The notes under the pieces are model-generated. The model ran no database searches. It worked only from the letters and a program-made list of their open reading frames with translations, and had not been told where the DNA came from. Made by a program: the position numbers and the translations under genes. 64,000 nucleotides of DNA from Aequorivita iocasae (GTDB lineage Bacteria; Bacteroidota; Bacteroidia; Flavobacteriales; Flavobacteriaceae), in the NCBI RefSeq assembly GCF_016757735.1, contig NZ_CP068439.1, forward strand, positions 1,426,001 through 1,490,000, in the 5' to 3' direction. Below, piece by piece: positions 1-9,905 of the stretch (position 1 is the stretch's first letter; each line of letters begins with the position of its first letter).

Positions 1-1139
1 TTGTAATATTCTTTAAAAATTTTGAAGTCATCTTTTAGTAATTCCTGCAATTCTTCCGAAGTGAAAATATAAAAAGCCCCTTCTTTCAGATTGCCTTTTT
101 CGTCTTTGCTGTCTGCATCGAGAGAGGAATAAAATCCGCCTTCGTTGTTGGTTAATTCTGTTTTGATAAATGCTAATGTTTCTTTAACTATTTCAGCATA
201 TAATGGGGTCTTGGTTGCTGCAAAAGCATTGCTATAAAGGCTTACTAATTGGGCATTGTCGTAGAGCATTTTTTCAAAATGGGGCACATGCCATTTTTCA
301 TCTGTGCTGTATCTGGAAAAGCCGCCGCCTATTTGATCGTACAGGCCGCCGTAGGCCATTTTATCTAGTGTAAGTGTTACATAATCCAGTAGTTTTTTGT
401 CATCTTCAGTAACAGCCTGCCTTAACAGAAACTCAAGATTGTTGGGTATCATGAATTTTGGCGCTCCATTAAAACCGCCATTTTCTTCATCAAACTGTTG
501 TGACCAATTGGCGACTATTTTTTGTGTGGGAAAATTTTTAAAATCAACTGCATTTTGATTTAGATGGATGAGGTCCATGCTTTTAATTCCCTGTTCCAAT
601 CGGTTCGCATAGGCAATTAGTTTTTCGGGCTCTTTTCTGTAAAGCTCTTGAATATGTTCCAAAGCGTTTATCCAGTCATTTTTTCTGAAATAGGTTCCGC
701 CCCAAACGGGTCTTCCATCTGGTAGCGTCACTACGTTTAAGGGCCAACCGGCACTGCCCGTCATTAACTGCACTGCATTAATGTAGGTTTGGTCTACATC
801 AGGCCGTTCTTCACGATCTACTTTTACCGAAATGAAATTATTGTTCATTGCAGCAGCTACCGTACTGTCCTCAAAACTTTCGTTTTCCATCACATGGCAC
901 CAGTGGCAGGCCGCATAACCAATACTTACAATCATCAATTTCCTTTCTTCTTTGGCTTGTTGTAGGGTTGTTTCATTCCAAGCTTTCCAATTTACCGGAT
1001 TGTGTGCATGCTGTAGCAAATAGGGACTGGATTCGTTTATTAATTCGTTGGTGTAACTGTATTTTTTCAAGGGTTTGTTTGTTGAAGAATTGCAACCTAG
1101 CAGAATTTGTAAAGCCAAAATCGCAAATACAAGTCGCAT
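1..1139 (-). CDS. DUF255 thioredoxin-fold lipoprotein (YyaL/SPATA20 family), partial
   Basis: The reading frame starts at the ATG at 1139 and runs off the left edge of the window, giving 379 residues of a family usually near 680-700. The first 16 residues form a lipoprotein signal ending in LLGC, so the protein is probably lipid-anchored in the envelope. A thioredoxin-like domain follows, with the family signature HAHNPVNW near residue 44 and a CHWCH redox motif at 78-82. Downstream come WPLNVV, the [20 protein letters not shown] segment and LDADS, typical of the all-alpha part of DUF255 proteins. The molecular function of the family is not established; redox or sugar-related roles have been suggested from the fold. 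The identification is secure, the function is not. A strong hairpin terminator lies just upstream, so it is not cotranscribed with the dodecin gene. Confidence 0.9.
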   Translation of the reverse strand, partial: MRLVFAILALQILLGCNSSTNKPLKKYSYTNELINESSPYLLQHAHNPVNWKAWNETTLQQAKEERKLMIVSIGYAACHWCHVMENESFEDSTVAAAMNNNFISVKVDREERPDVDQTYINAVQLMTGSAGWPLNVVTLPDGRPVWGGTYFRKNDWINALEHIQELYRKEPEKLIAYANRLEQGIKSMDLIHLNQNAVDFKNFPTQKIVANWSQQFDEENGGFNGAPKFMIPNNLEFLLRQAVTEDDKKLLDYVTLTLDKMAYGGLYDQIGGGFSRYSTDEKWHVPHFEKMLYDNAQLVSLYSNAFAATKTPLYAEIVKETLAFIKTELTNNEGGFYSSLDADSKDEKGNLKEGAFYIFTSEELQELLKDDFKIFKEYY

Positions 1140-1159
1140 AACATAGTTTTCAGAAAAAC

Positions 1160-1195
1160 AAAAATACGCTTTTGAAATGCCAAAAGCGTATTTTT
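1160..1195. terminator. Hairpin terminator after the dodecin gene
   Basis: A perfect 15-bp inverted repeat (AAAAATACGCTTTTG at 1160-1174, its complement at 1181-1195) with a 6-nt loop is flanked by A and T runs. It lies just downstream of the minus-strand dodecin gene and can act on both strands. A TATTTTTG-like -7 box for the next gene (minus strand, 1159-1166) overlaps its edge. Confidence 0.85.
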
Positions 1196-1210
1196 AAAAG
1201 TCTTACGTTT

Positions 1211-1411
1211 CTAATTCACCTCAAAAGTGATTTTTACATTTACGCGAAACTGGGTTATATTATCCCCATTAACCACGCAGGTTTGTTCGTTTATATATGC
1301 CGAACGTATGTTTTTCACACTTTTGGAAGCTTCCTTTACTGCATTTCTTGCCGCATCCTCCCAACTTTGGTTGGAATTTGCGAGAACTTCAATTACTTTT
1401 AGTACTGCCAT
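1211..1411 (-). CDS. Dodecin family flavin-binding protein
   Basis: This 66-residue protein matches the dodecin family in length and layout: a short first strand (MAVLKVIEVLANS), one amphipathic helix (SWEDAARNAVKEASKSV, about 16-32) and two long strands, the last reading QFRVNVKITFEVN. Dodecins assemble into hollow dodecamers that bind flavins, and are thought to store or buffer flavin or coenzyme A in the cytosol. The helix-end tryptophan (W17) and the pattern of alternating hydrophobic residues fit the fold, but the ligand cannot be read from sequence. The gene stands alone between the NifU-like gene and a strong terminator. Confidence 0.85.
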   Translation of the reverse strand: MAVLKVIEVLANSNQSWEDAARNAVKEASKSVKNIRSAYINEQTCVVNGDNITQFRVNVKITFEVN

Positions 1412-1523
1412 AATTTTCTGGTTTTTAGGTTAAAAAAATAGTGAACCTACAAATTACAATTATTAAGTGCTAATTATCAGAAAATTAAGTTAAAACAGCA
1501 GTTGCAAAAGTTGTTAAAAATTG

Positions 1524-2444
1524 CTATCCATTAATGGCGACTACTTGGTTTACTTGGCCGTGGAGCATTTCTTTCAGCATGGTTTCAATCCCGTTTTTTA
1601 AAGTAATAGTTGAAGATGGGCATCCACTGCAAGCTCCCTGAAGTATTACTTTCACTGTTTTTGTGTCTTCCTGGAATGAATCGAATAAAATATGCCCGCC
1701 ATCGCTTGCCACTGCTGGCTTTATATATTCTTCAAGGATGGAAATTATTTCCTTTTCCAGCGCAGAATATTCTTTTTCTGTTTTTTGGGAAGATTTTTTT
1801 TCTGAAATACCATGTTCCGTAACATTTGTGGCATTGAGAATTTCATCATTAAGAACAGGTTTGCCGTCCTCAATGAATTTTCTGATGAACTCGCGTAATT
1901 CCATAGAAATTTCTTGCCATTCCGCTACATTATATTTCATTACCGAAACATAATTTGCACTGATAAAAATTTCTTTTACAAAAGGAAAACTGAACAGTGC
2001 TTTTGCTAATGGCGAATGAACGGCATCATCGATATTTTTAAACTCAAAACTGCCGGTTGCCAAAGGCTTATTTGCCACAAATTTCATCACAGATGGATTA
2101 GGGGTGCTTTCAGCGTATATGCTCACGGGGACTTTCTTTGTGGCATTTTGCTCCAAAATTGCGGGCTTGCCCGCATTTAGATATTCCATAATGGAGTCGG
2201 CCACTTCTTGCTGCACATCTTCCCAGGCTACAATGTTGTATTTTTCAATGGCGATAAAATTCTGTGAAATATAAACGGTTTTTACAAAGGGAAGATAAAA
2301 GAGTTGTTGGGCAAGCGGACTTGGTTTTGCCTCGTCAATATTTTTAAATTCGTAACTAGAAGCGCGGGTTAAAAAGGAATTTGCTGTGAATTTAACAATA
2401 TTTGGGTTGGAAGTTTTTGAGATTTCTATGTTAAATTGGGACAT
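1524..2444 (-). CDS. NifU-like Fe-S scaffold with two Nfu_N domains
   Basis: A 306-residue protein with three parts. Residues about 1-95 and 105-200 are two homologous Nfu N-terminal (scaffold) domains; both contain a FEFKNID/YEFKNID-type segment followed by SPLA and F-PFVK. Residues about 228-306 are the NifU C-terminal domain, with the cluster-binding motif CSGCPSS inside ILQGACSGCPSSTITL. The C-terminal domain of this family binds a labile [4Fe-4S] cluster at a dimer interface and passes it to apoproteins in the cytosol. Most Nfu proteins carry at most one N-terminal domain, so the duplication is notable although it occurs in Bacteroidota. A TATTTTTG-like box on the minus strand at 2461-2468 may belong to its promoter. 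Confidence 0.93.
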   Translation of the reverse strand: MSQFNIEISKTSNPNIVKFTANSFLTRASSYEFKNIDEAKPSPLAQQLFYLPFVKTVYISQNFIAIEKYNIVAWEDVQQEVADSIMEYLNAGKPAILEQNATKKVPVSIYAESTPNPSVMKFVANKPLATGSFEFKNIDDAVHSPLAKALFSFPFVKEIFISANYVSVMKYNVAEWQEISMELREFIRKFIEDGKPVLNDEILNATNVTEHGISEKKSSQKTEKEYSALEKEIISILEEYIKPAVASDGGHILFDSFQEDTKTVKVILQGACSGCPSSTITLKNGIETMLKEMLHGQVNQVVAING

Positions 2445-2694
2445 TTATAAGTTTTTTTTGCAAAAATATAAAAAGAAAAACAATGTATTCAATATATTTG
2501 AAACCTTAACAAAACCTTTGACTATATATAAGGTGAAATAAAGTGATTTTAGACTGGGAATGCAAAAATGATTAATTTAAATAATTTTAAATTGTTTTAC
2601 ACGTTAAAGGATTTGATTGGCTTTTTATAGGAATTGTTCCGAATCTATTCATAAAATTTTCTTAATTTCCCCCGATTTTTATGTACTTCGTATT

Positions 2695-5600
2695 ATGATA
2701 AACTTTTACTCCTCCCACAAGTTATTTGTCTTATTGGTTTTAATCTTTGGCATTACAAGGGTCAATGCCCAGCTTGCCTGTGCTACCTTGGATGCAGGCC
2801 CTGATGTGACTATAGATTGCTCTACGCCCTGTACCGATTTAACAGCTTCTATTATTGGGCTTCCGAATACCAATACAGCTTCATACATAATTGCCGAGCC
2901 TGCGTGCCCTTTGCCTCCCATAACCGGGGGCAATCCCTCTAATATTACTATAGATGATAGATGGAGTAATGTTATAAACCTTCCGTTTCAGTTTACCTAT
3001 TTTCAAAATACCTATAACCAAGTGGTTGTTGCGGCAAATGGGCAGGTAAGTTTTAACCTAGGCCTTGCCGGAAGCTTTAATGGATGGAGTATTGACCCAG
3101 GCGATTTGATTCCCAACAATCAACCAAATTTTCCCTTAAATACTATATATGGTGCTTTCCATGATTTAGACCCCTCTATTAATCCTACGGCAGATAAGAT
3201 TAATTACTTAACTACGGGTACAGCTCCTTACCGTCAGTTTGTAGTCAATTTTAATAATGTTAGTCATTTTGGTTCTTCCTGCACCGGCTTTTTTACAACT
3301 CAACAAATAATTCTCTATGAATCCTTAAATGTAATAGAAGTAAATTTAATTGACAAGCCAGCTTGCACCGCATGGAATGATGGCTTAGCTGTGGTGGGTA
3401 TAATGGGTAATAATTTATCTGAATTTGCAGTACCGCCCGGGCGTAATACAGGAGTTTGGACAGCTACAAATGAAACGTGGCGATTTCTTCCAAATGGTCC
3501 TCAAGATCCCAATACAGTATTTGAATGGACCGATCAATTGGGAAATGTAATTGGAAATAACCTAACTGTAAATGTTTGTCCCGCTGCCGGAACGAGCACT
3601 TATACTGCTTCAATTTCTTTTCAATTGCCCAATGGAACAACGCATGTTCTTGATGACGATGTGGTTGTTACTAAAACTGGCACCGGAAATATTGTTATCG
3701 ATTTAGGTCCAGATATAGATAGTTGTAGCACCGCACCTATTCTTCTCGATGCAGATACGGGTGATCCTAATGTAGTATATGAATGGTTTTTAAATGGAAA
3801 TCCTCTTGGGGCTTTCGGCCCCACTTACACAGTTACTTTTCCTAACTCAGGTATCTATTCCGTTGATGCTTATGACCCGGCTGACCCTGCTTGTGTTGTA
3901 AGCGATAGTATTGAAGTAAATTACTACCCCCAACCAATTATAGACAGTCCGCCATTAGATTTATGTGATAATGGTGCTTTAGGAGGAGTTTTCGATCTTA
4001 CCGTGAATGATGCCATAGTTAGAGGCGCGCAGGATCCAAATTTCCAAATTTCTTATTATAACACTCAACTAGATGCTGAAGGCGGAATTAGCCCAATTGT
4101 ACCTGCAAATGCTTACCCTATAGTGGGTAGTTGGGAAACTATTTGGGTGCGCATTCAAGAGCCCTCTGGGCTATGTTATGCAGTTGATTCATTTATAATA
4201 GGTACCGTAGCGGCTACACAGCCAGCAACACCAACCTATATTTGCGATCAGGATGGTGACGGTCAGGTTACACTAAATTTAAACGCTACGTATAGTGCCA
4301 GTATTTTAAATGGCCAAAATCCATTAGATTTTACTGTTACTTATCACGATAATCCAGCAGATGCAGGTACAGGAAATAATCCTTTGCCCACACCTTATAC
4401 AATTACGGTTAGTCCTATGGCTATGTACGCAAGAGTAGTAAACAACCACATCGCTAACTGTTTTGCTGTTACACAATTTGATATCATCATAGAATCTATT
4501 CCTGGTGCTAACACCCCTCCGGATCCTTTGGTTTCGTGCGATCCTGACAGTGACGGGTATACGGAGTTCACCCTCCATGACGCTGATCTTGCCATTACGG
4601 GCGGCGATCCTGCCCTCACGGTGACCTACCACTACACGTACCTTGACGCGCAGACGGACGAGAACGAGCTTTTGGACCCGTTCGTGAACATCAACCCTTA
4701 CGACGACCGTGTCTGGGCGCGCGTGGAGAGCACTACCACCAGCTGCTATGCCATCGTTGAGCTTTTGCTCGAGGTCCGTGACAGCCCTGTCCTGACCGAG
4801 CCCACGCCTTACCGTCTCTGCGACGGTGACGGTGACGGTTTCGAGGTTTTCGATCTCAACGCCAAGCGCTCGGAGGTTCTCAACGGTCTGGACCCCCTGC
4901 GCTACGACCTTTACTTCTACCAGCAGGAGCAGGACGCGATCGATGCGGGTATGGCTGCCCTTACGGCGCCGGATTTTTCGCTTGCCATCGGCAATCCGGG
5001 CTCTTATACCAATGCCACGCCCAATTCCCAGACCATTTACGTGCTGGGGGTGGGCACGGCTGCCAACACCACTCCCAACAACGGTGCCAGCGGCTGCTAC
5101 GATATCGTGCCGCTTCAGCTTATCGTGGACCCTGCGCCCACGGCCGTCGAGCCGGCGGACTACCGTCTTTGCGACGACGAGCTCAACGGTAGCACGCCCA
5201 CGGACCAGATAAGCACCTTCGACCTTACCACGCGTGACCTTGAGGTCTCGGGCGGGGTTCCCGGTCTTTTGGTTACGTGGTTCGAGACCCCTGCCGACGA
5301 GGCGGCGGACCTCCCCATCGCGGTCCCGGGCGCCTACCAGAACATATCCAATGCCCAGACGGTGGTGGCCCGTCTCTCGAACGGTTTCGGCTGCAGGGAT
5401 CTCGTGACCCTGACCCTGGTAGTGGAATCGTTGCCCACCCCGGCGCAGCCGGAGCCCTTGGAGCTTTGCGACCAGGGGGGCGGTTTTGCCGAGTTCGACC
5501 TTAGCCTGCGTACCGCTGAGATCATCAACGGGGAGCCCGGGGTAGTGGTCCGGTACTTTCCGGAGCGTGCGCTGGCGGAGGCCGGTGGCCCCGGTGAGAT

Positions 5601-8600
5601 CATCGCGCCCTTCCTCTACACGAACGACGACCCCTTCAGCGACTCCGTATGGGCACGCGTGGAGAACGTGAGCACGGACTGCTATGCCCTCGTGGAGCTG
5701 CAGCTCATCGTGGTCCCGTTGCCCGATGCCCCGGACGCGACCTTTATGGACCCGTACCTGGTGTGCGACCTTGACGGCGACGGCCAGGCCATCTTCGATC
5801 TGACGGCCCAGGACGCATCGGTCTATGGGGCCCAGGATCCCGGGGACTTTCTTCCCGTTACCTATTATACGGACCTTGTGGCCGCCCAGGCCGGGGCCAA
5901 CCCTATCGATCCCGCCGGTGCCTTCCCGAGCGCGGGCCAGCCCATCTGGGTGCGCCTGGAGAGCGCGGTCACGGGCTGCGTGCGCATCACGGAGTTCCAG
6001 CTCGAGGTAGGCGCCTTCCCCGTCCACGGGAGCCCGCTCGACCTGGAGGCCTGCGACGACGAGCTCAACGGGAGCACCGGTGACGACGGCGTCTCGACCT
6101 TCGACCTTACGCAGAACACCCCGCTGATATTGGGCGGCGACCCGACCCTTACGGTGCTGTACTATGCCAGCCAGGGTGACCTGGACAACGATATCCCGAT
6201 CGCGGCCCCGGGCGCCTACCAGAACGTGGTGGTCCCGCAGCAGGAGATCTTCGTGTCGATCGCCGGTCAGAACAGCTGCCGGGCGGCCGAGAGCTTTTTT
6301 ATTACCGTCCTTCCCAACCCGGAGCCCGTGCAGCCCTCGCCCCTGTTCGGCTGCGATGTGGACAATGACGGCATTACCCAGTTTGATCTCGACAGCAAGA
6401 TTGCCGAGATACAGGGCGGGGACCCGACCCTGGCGGTCACCTTCCACGAGACGCGTCTGGACGCTGTGAACGGCCAGTACGCCTTGACGAGCCCCTACCA
6501 GAACATCGTGCTCTTCAACCAGACATTGTATGTACGGGCTGCCTTTGCCGCACCGCCGGCGGGCACGGGCTGCTACACGGTCCTTGAGATGGAGCTTGTG
6601 GTGGCGCAGAGCCCCGAGCTGCCGCAGGACCTGCCGGACCTTACCGCCTGTGACCAGGGCGGCTTCCATGAGTTCAACCTCCGCGAGAACGAGGACCTGG
6701 TCCTGGGCGGCCAGGACCCGGACGATTTTACGGTTACCTACCACTTGAGCCGGGCTGACGCCGAGGCCGGCACGCCGTTCATCGCGCAGCCCGAGAGCTA
6801 TACCAACACCTCCAACCCGCAGACCATCTGGGTGCGGCTGGCCGATACCGCCTCGGGCTGCTACAAGGTGGGCAGTTTTGACCTGGTGGTCACCGAGGGC
6901 CTCCCGATAACCGATCCCGAGCCCTGGGCCAAGTGCGATGACCTGGGCGTTCCCTTTGACGGCACCGCCCTTTTCGACCTTACCTCGCGCAATGCGGAGA
7001 TCACCAACGGGGTGCTCACCCAGGGCGTGCACTACTTTGAGACGGAGCAGGACGCGCAGGAGGGCCAGAACCCGATCGACCCCGATACGGCCTATGCGAA
7101 CACCTCGAACCCGCAGGTGCTCTACGTGCGCGTGGAGGACAGCAACAGCGGCTGTATCGCCTATACCACCCTTACCATCAGCGTGGTGGCCAACCCGAGC
7201 CCCGTCGCCCCGGACCCGATCGAACTGTGCGACGTGACGGTGATCGTGCCCCCGGGCCCCTACGATGAGACCGAGCTTTTCGACCTGACGGTTCGGGAGG
7301 CGCAGATACTCAACGGGAACGGCTGGACGCTTGGCTACTATGAGAGCTACGACGACGCCGTCAACCAGAACGCGGAGATTGTCGCGCCGGAGCTCACCGC
7401 GTACCAGAACACCTCCAATCCCCAGACCATTTATGTGCGGACCACCAATGCCGCCTCGCTCTGTTTTGAGATCGTGGAGCTGGAGCTGATCGTCAACCCC
7501 TTGCCCGACGATACCGCCGTGGTGTCGCCGTACATACTCTGCGCGCCGGACGATAGCGAGATCGGGGTCTTCAACCTGGAGACCAAGGTCGGGGAGATCC
7601 TGGGCGGACAGCCGCAGCCGCCTTTCGCGGTAAGCTTCTACCTGGACCCGGCGGATGCGGAGAGCGGGGATAATGCGATCGTGAATACGACCGCCCACCA
7701 GAACAAGGACGCCAACAATGACCCGATCAACCCGCAGCTTATCTATACGGGCATATTGAACACTGAGACGGGCTGCTACATCGGTGGGCTCCAGAGCTTT
7801 GAGCTCATTGTCCAGCGGGGTGCGGTCGCGGTCGCGCCGGCGGAGCCCTTCGTGATCTGTGACAACGTGGCCCCCAGCGACGGTTTTGCCGAGTTCGACC
7901 TTGGCGATCTCTCCAGCCAGCAGGTATCGGACCTTCGCGCCGGGATCCTGGCGGGCCAGGATCCGGCGGTCTATGAGATCACCTTCCATGAGACGGTGGG
8001 GTCTGCAGAGGCGGGGGCTCCCGCCATCGCTTTCCCCTATACGAACATCATCAACCCGCAGCGCATCTATGCGCGGGTGACCAATACGGCCAACCCCTTC
8101 TCGCCCCAGTGCTATGCGGTGGCGGAGGTCATCCTTAAGGTGGAGCAGCTGCCCGAGGTCCTGCTTGAGGGCGAATACCGCCTTTGCGTGGACGAGAACG
8201 GGAACCCCATTGCCGAGGAAGAGGGGAGCCCGTCCCCCCCCGTGATCGATACGGGCCTTGACCCGGCCCTGTATTCCTTCGTTTGGGAGCTCGACGGTAT
8301 GATCCTCGTGGGCGAGAACGGCCCTTCCATCATAGCGCTGCAGGGAGGTGCCTATACGGTTTCCTATACCGAGCTGGCGACGGGCTGTGAGGGCACTGCC
8401 GGTACGACCGTCACCGTTTCCTCGCCGCCGTTCACCTACGGGGCGAGCCTGTTGAACGGCGCCTTTGCGGGGAACCATATCATTGAGGCCACGGCCACGG
8501 GCGACGGCACCTATGTGTACCAACTGGACGACGGGCCCTTCCAGGACAGCAACATCTTTGAGAACGTGGACCCCGGGGCGCACACCATAACGATCAAGGA

Positions 8601-8910
8601 CATCTATGGCTGCGGCAGCGTTACCCTGGAGGTCGGCGTGATAGATTACCCGCCCTATTTTACCCCGAACGCGGACGGCTATCACGACACCTGGAACATA
8701 ATCGGCATCGCCACGGGCGATCCCGCCGCCAGGATCTATATCTTTGACCGTTTCGGGAAACTGCTGAAACAGCTGAGCCCGCTGGGCCCGGGATGGGACG
8801 GCACCTATGGCGGCAGCTTGATGCCCTCGAGCGATTACTGGTTCCGTGTGGAATACACCGAGGATGGCGCCGCCAAGGAATTCAAAGGACACTTTACCCT
8901 AAAACGATAA
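2695..8910 (+). CDS. Giant modular T9SS surface protein with type B (CHU_C) sorting domain
   Basis: The start is placed at the ATG at 2695, giving 2071 residues; a TTG 78 bp upstream leads into no sensible signal peptide. Residues 1-26 form a Sec signal ending near NAQ. An N-terminal region (to about residue 410) contains a DAGPDV segment and an Ig-like part. It is followed by about 14 tandem modules of roughly 95-115 residues, each opening with a CD-rich loop (LCDNG, ICDQDGDG, ACDDELNGS), then FDLT, a middle AYQN/YTNTSNPQTI strand and a closing GCY segment. After a distinct region (about 1826-1985) the last 85 residues (YFTPNADGYHDTWNI, IFDRFGK, WDGTYGG, SSDYWFRV) are a type B sorting domain that directs export through the type IX system. 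A role as cell-surface adhesin is inferred from architecture and from the following PorP/SprF gene. From about 4505 base composition jumps from near 37% to 60-70% GC. Confidence 0.9.
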   Translation: MINFYSSHKLFVLLVLIFGITRVNAQLACATLDAGPDVTIDCSTPCTDLTASIIGLPNTNTASYIIAEPACPLPPITGGNPSNITIDDRWSNVINLPFQFTYFQNTYNQVVVAANGQVSFNLGLAGSFNGWSIDPGDLIPNNQPNFPLNTIYGAFHDLDPSINPTADKINYLTTGTAPYRQFVVNFNNVSHFGSSCTGFFTTQQIILYESLNVIEVNLIDKPACTAWNDGLAVVGIMGNNLSEFAVPPGRNTGVWTATNETWRFLPNGPQDPNTVFEWTDQLGNVIGNNLTVNVCPAAGTSTYTASISFQLPNGTTHVLDDDVVVTKTGTGNIVIDLGPDIDSCSTAPILLDADTGDPNVVYEWFLNGNPLGAFGPTYTVTFPNSGIYSVDAYDPADPACVVSDSIEVNYYPQPIIDSPPLDLCDNGALGGVFDLTVNDAIVRGAQDPNFQISYYNTQLDAEGGISPIVPANAYPIVGSWETIWVRIQEPSGLCYAVDSFIIGTVAATQPATPTYICDQDGDGQVTLNLNATYSASILNGQNPLDFTVTYHDNPADAGTGNNPLPTPYTITVSPMAMYARVVNNHIANCFAVTQFDIIIESIPGANTPPDPLVSCDPDSDGYTEFTLHDADLAITGGDPALTVTYHYTYLDAQTDENELLDPFVNINPYDDRVWARVESTTTSCYAIVELLLEVRDSPVLTEPTPYRLCDGDGDGFEVFDLNAKRSEVLNGLDPLRYDLYFYQQEQDAIDAGMAALTAPDFSLAIGNPGSYTNATPNSQTIYVLGVGTAANTTPNNGASGCYDIVPLQLIVDPAPTAVEPADYRLCDDELNGSTPTDQISTFDLTTRDLEVSGGVPGLLVTWFETPADEAADLPIAVPGAYQNISNAQTVVARLSNGFGCRDLVTLTLVVESLPTPAQPEPLELCDQGGGFAEFDLSLRTAEIINGEPGVVVRYFPERALAEAGGPGEIIAPFLYTNDDPFSDSVWARVENVSTDCYALVELQLIVVPLPDAPDATFMDPYLVCDLDGDGQAIFDLTAQDASVYGAQDPGDFLPVTYYTDLVAAQAGANPIDPAGAFPSAGQPIWVRLESAVTGCVRITEFQLEVGAFPVHGSPLDLEACDDELNGSTGDDGVSTFDLTQNTPLILGGDPTLTVLYYASQGDLDNDIPIAAPGAYQNVVVPQQEIFVSIAGQNSCRAAESFFITVLPNPEPVQPSPLFGCDVDNDGITQFDLDSKIAEIQGGDPTLAVTFHETRLDAVNGQYALTSPYQNIVLFNQTLYVRAAFAAPPAGTGCYTVLEMELVVAQSPELPQDLPDLTACDQGGFHEFNLRENEDLVLGGQDPDDFTVTYHLSRADAEAGTPFIAQPESYTNTSNPQTIWVRLADTASGCYKVGSFDLVVTEGLPITDPEPWAKCDDLGVPFDGTALFDLTSRNAEITNGVLTQGVHYFETEQDAQEGQNPIDPDTAYANTSNPQVLYVRVEDSNSGCIAYTTLTISVVANPSPVAPDPIELCDVTVIVPPGPYDETELFDLTVREAQILNGNGWTLGYYESYDDAVNQNAEIVAPELTAYQNTSNPQTIYVRTTNAASLCFEIVELELIVNPLPDDTAVVSPYILCAPDDSEIGVFNLETKVGEILGGQPQPPFAVSFYLDPADAESGDNAIVNTTAHQNKDANNDPINPQLIYTGILNTETGCYIGGLQSFELIVQRGAVAVAPAEPFVICDNVAPSDGFAEFDLGDLSSQQVSDLRAGILAGQDPAVYEITFHETVGSAEAGAPAIAFPYTNIINPQRIYARVTNTANPFSPQCYAVAEVILKVEQLPEVLLEGEYRLCVDENGNPIAEEEGSPSPPVIDTGLDPALYSFVWELDGMILVGENGPSIIALQGGAYTVSYTELATGCEGTAGTTVTVSSPPFTYGASLLNGAFAGNHIIEATATGDGTYVYQLDDGPFQDSNIFENVDPGAHTITIKDIYGCGSVTLEVGVIDYPPYFTPNADGYHDTWNIIGIATGDPAARIYIFDRFGKLLKQLSPLGPGWDGTYGGSLMPSSDYWFRVEYTEDGAAKEFKGHFTLKR
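3946..8165 (+). repeat. Array of about 14 degenerate protein modules within the surface protein
   Basis: Modules begin near 3946, 4235, 4516, 4812, 5163, 5460, 5760, 6048, 6350, 6645, 6930, 7225, 7540 and 7855, a period of roughly 285-350 bp. Each carries the order C-D-x-acidic loop, F-D/N-L, NG or GGD/GAQDP, a beta strand ending in YY/YH/FH, then NP-TIYVRV and GCY. Some pairs share near-identical DNA, for example the shared string GGTTTTGCCGAGTTCGACCT near 5481 and 7881, and GCGACGACGAGCTCAACGG near 5170 and 6054. Such shared blocks could allow unequal recombination and module gain or loss. Confidence 0.85.
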
Positions 8911-9905
8911 CAGTAATTATGAGCATAAAACGAATCCCCCTTATCCTACTTTTGTTAACCTCGCTTTATGGATTTTCCCAGGATGGCATTCCGGTATATT
9001 CCGACTATCTTTCGGATAATTTGTATCTGCTGCATCCGTCAATGGCTGGTGCCGCAACGCACAATCAGTTGCGCTTAACGGCTAGGCAGCAGTGGTTCGA
9101 TCAAGATGAAGCCCCAAACCTGCAGACGGTGAGCTTTAACGCAAGGCTTGGGCAACGGTCGGGCGTAGGGGCTATATTCTATAATGACCAAAACGGTTAT
9201 CATTCACAGACTGGGGGTTACCTAACGTATGCCCACCATATTATGTTTTCAAGAAGCGAGGCGGACCTTAACCAATTGTCGTTCGGCCTGAGCGCCGGGC
9301 TCACCCAATCGCGCTTGGACGAGACCAATTTTGACCTTTCGGATTTCGACCCGGTGATCGGCGGCATCATACAGAGCACCTCCTATTTTAATGTGGACGC
9401 GGGCCTTTCGTACAACTTCCTGGATTTTTCGGGGCATTTTACGGTGAAGAACATCATATTCCAGAATAGGTCGATCTATACTGAAAAATATGAGCCAAAC
9501 AACCAGCGCAAATACTTGGTTTCCGCTGCATACGCAATCGGCGGATACGGCGCGGACTGGAGCTACGAGCCCTCGTTCCTCTTCCAGTGGGCGGAGCGTA
9601 CCGGCGAGCAGGCCGTGGACGTGAACTTCAAGGCCTATAGGGCGATGGACTTCGGCCAGCTGTGGGGGGGCTTATCGTACAGAAGAAGCTTGGATGGCGC
9701 CGAGTACCTAAACGGCGAAGAGGTAAAGGCGCAGAAGCTGCAGTGGTTCACGCCCATCCTGGGGGTGAACTACAAGAACTTTATGTTCGCCTATACCTAT
9801 TCGTACCAGGCTGGAAACGTAAGGTTCGAGAGCGGCGGCTTCCACCAGATCACCCTGGGGTACGACTTCCTGGGGGGAAGGCCCGAGCCATACGATTGCA
9901 ACTGT
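4505..9905. other. GC-rich island spanning the adhesin module array and its PorP/SprF partner
   Basis: Hand counts of single 60-base lines give 32-43% GC at 4321-4500, 57-62% at 4501-4680, 78% at 5881-5940, 65% at 7021-7080, 38% at 8941-9000, 53% at 9301-9360, 67% at 9541-9600 and 62% at 9841-9900. The surrounding genes look AT-rich. The left edge falls between module 2 and module 3 of the surface protein, inside one uninterrupted reading frame. There is a dip over the junction between the two genes. No insertion sequence, integrase or flanking direct repeat was seen. Confidence 0.8.

Noticed and set aside
848-1141. Plus-strand open frame of 97 codons near the left edge
   Set aside because: It lies antisense to the DUF255 gene, whose frame shows clear catalytic motifs.
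3946-8165. Regular repeats suggesting a CRISPR or satellite array
   Set aside because: The period is about 300 bp, the units are diverged and lie in one reading frame with a clear protein module pattern.
4324-8892. Minus-strand open frame of 1522 codons opposite the adhesin
   Set aside because: Its codons are the exact reverse complements of the sense codons; it is open only because the GC-rich sense strand lacks TTA, CTA and TCA. It has no signal peptide or recognisable domain.
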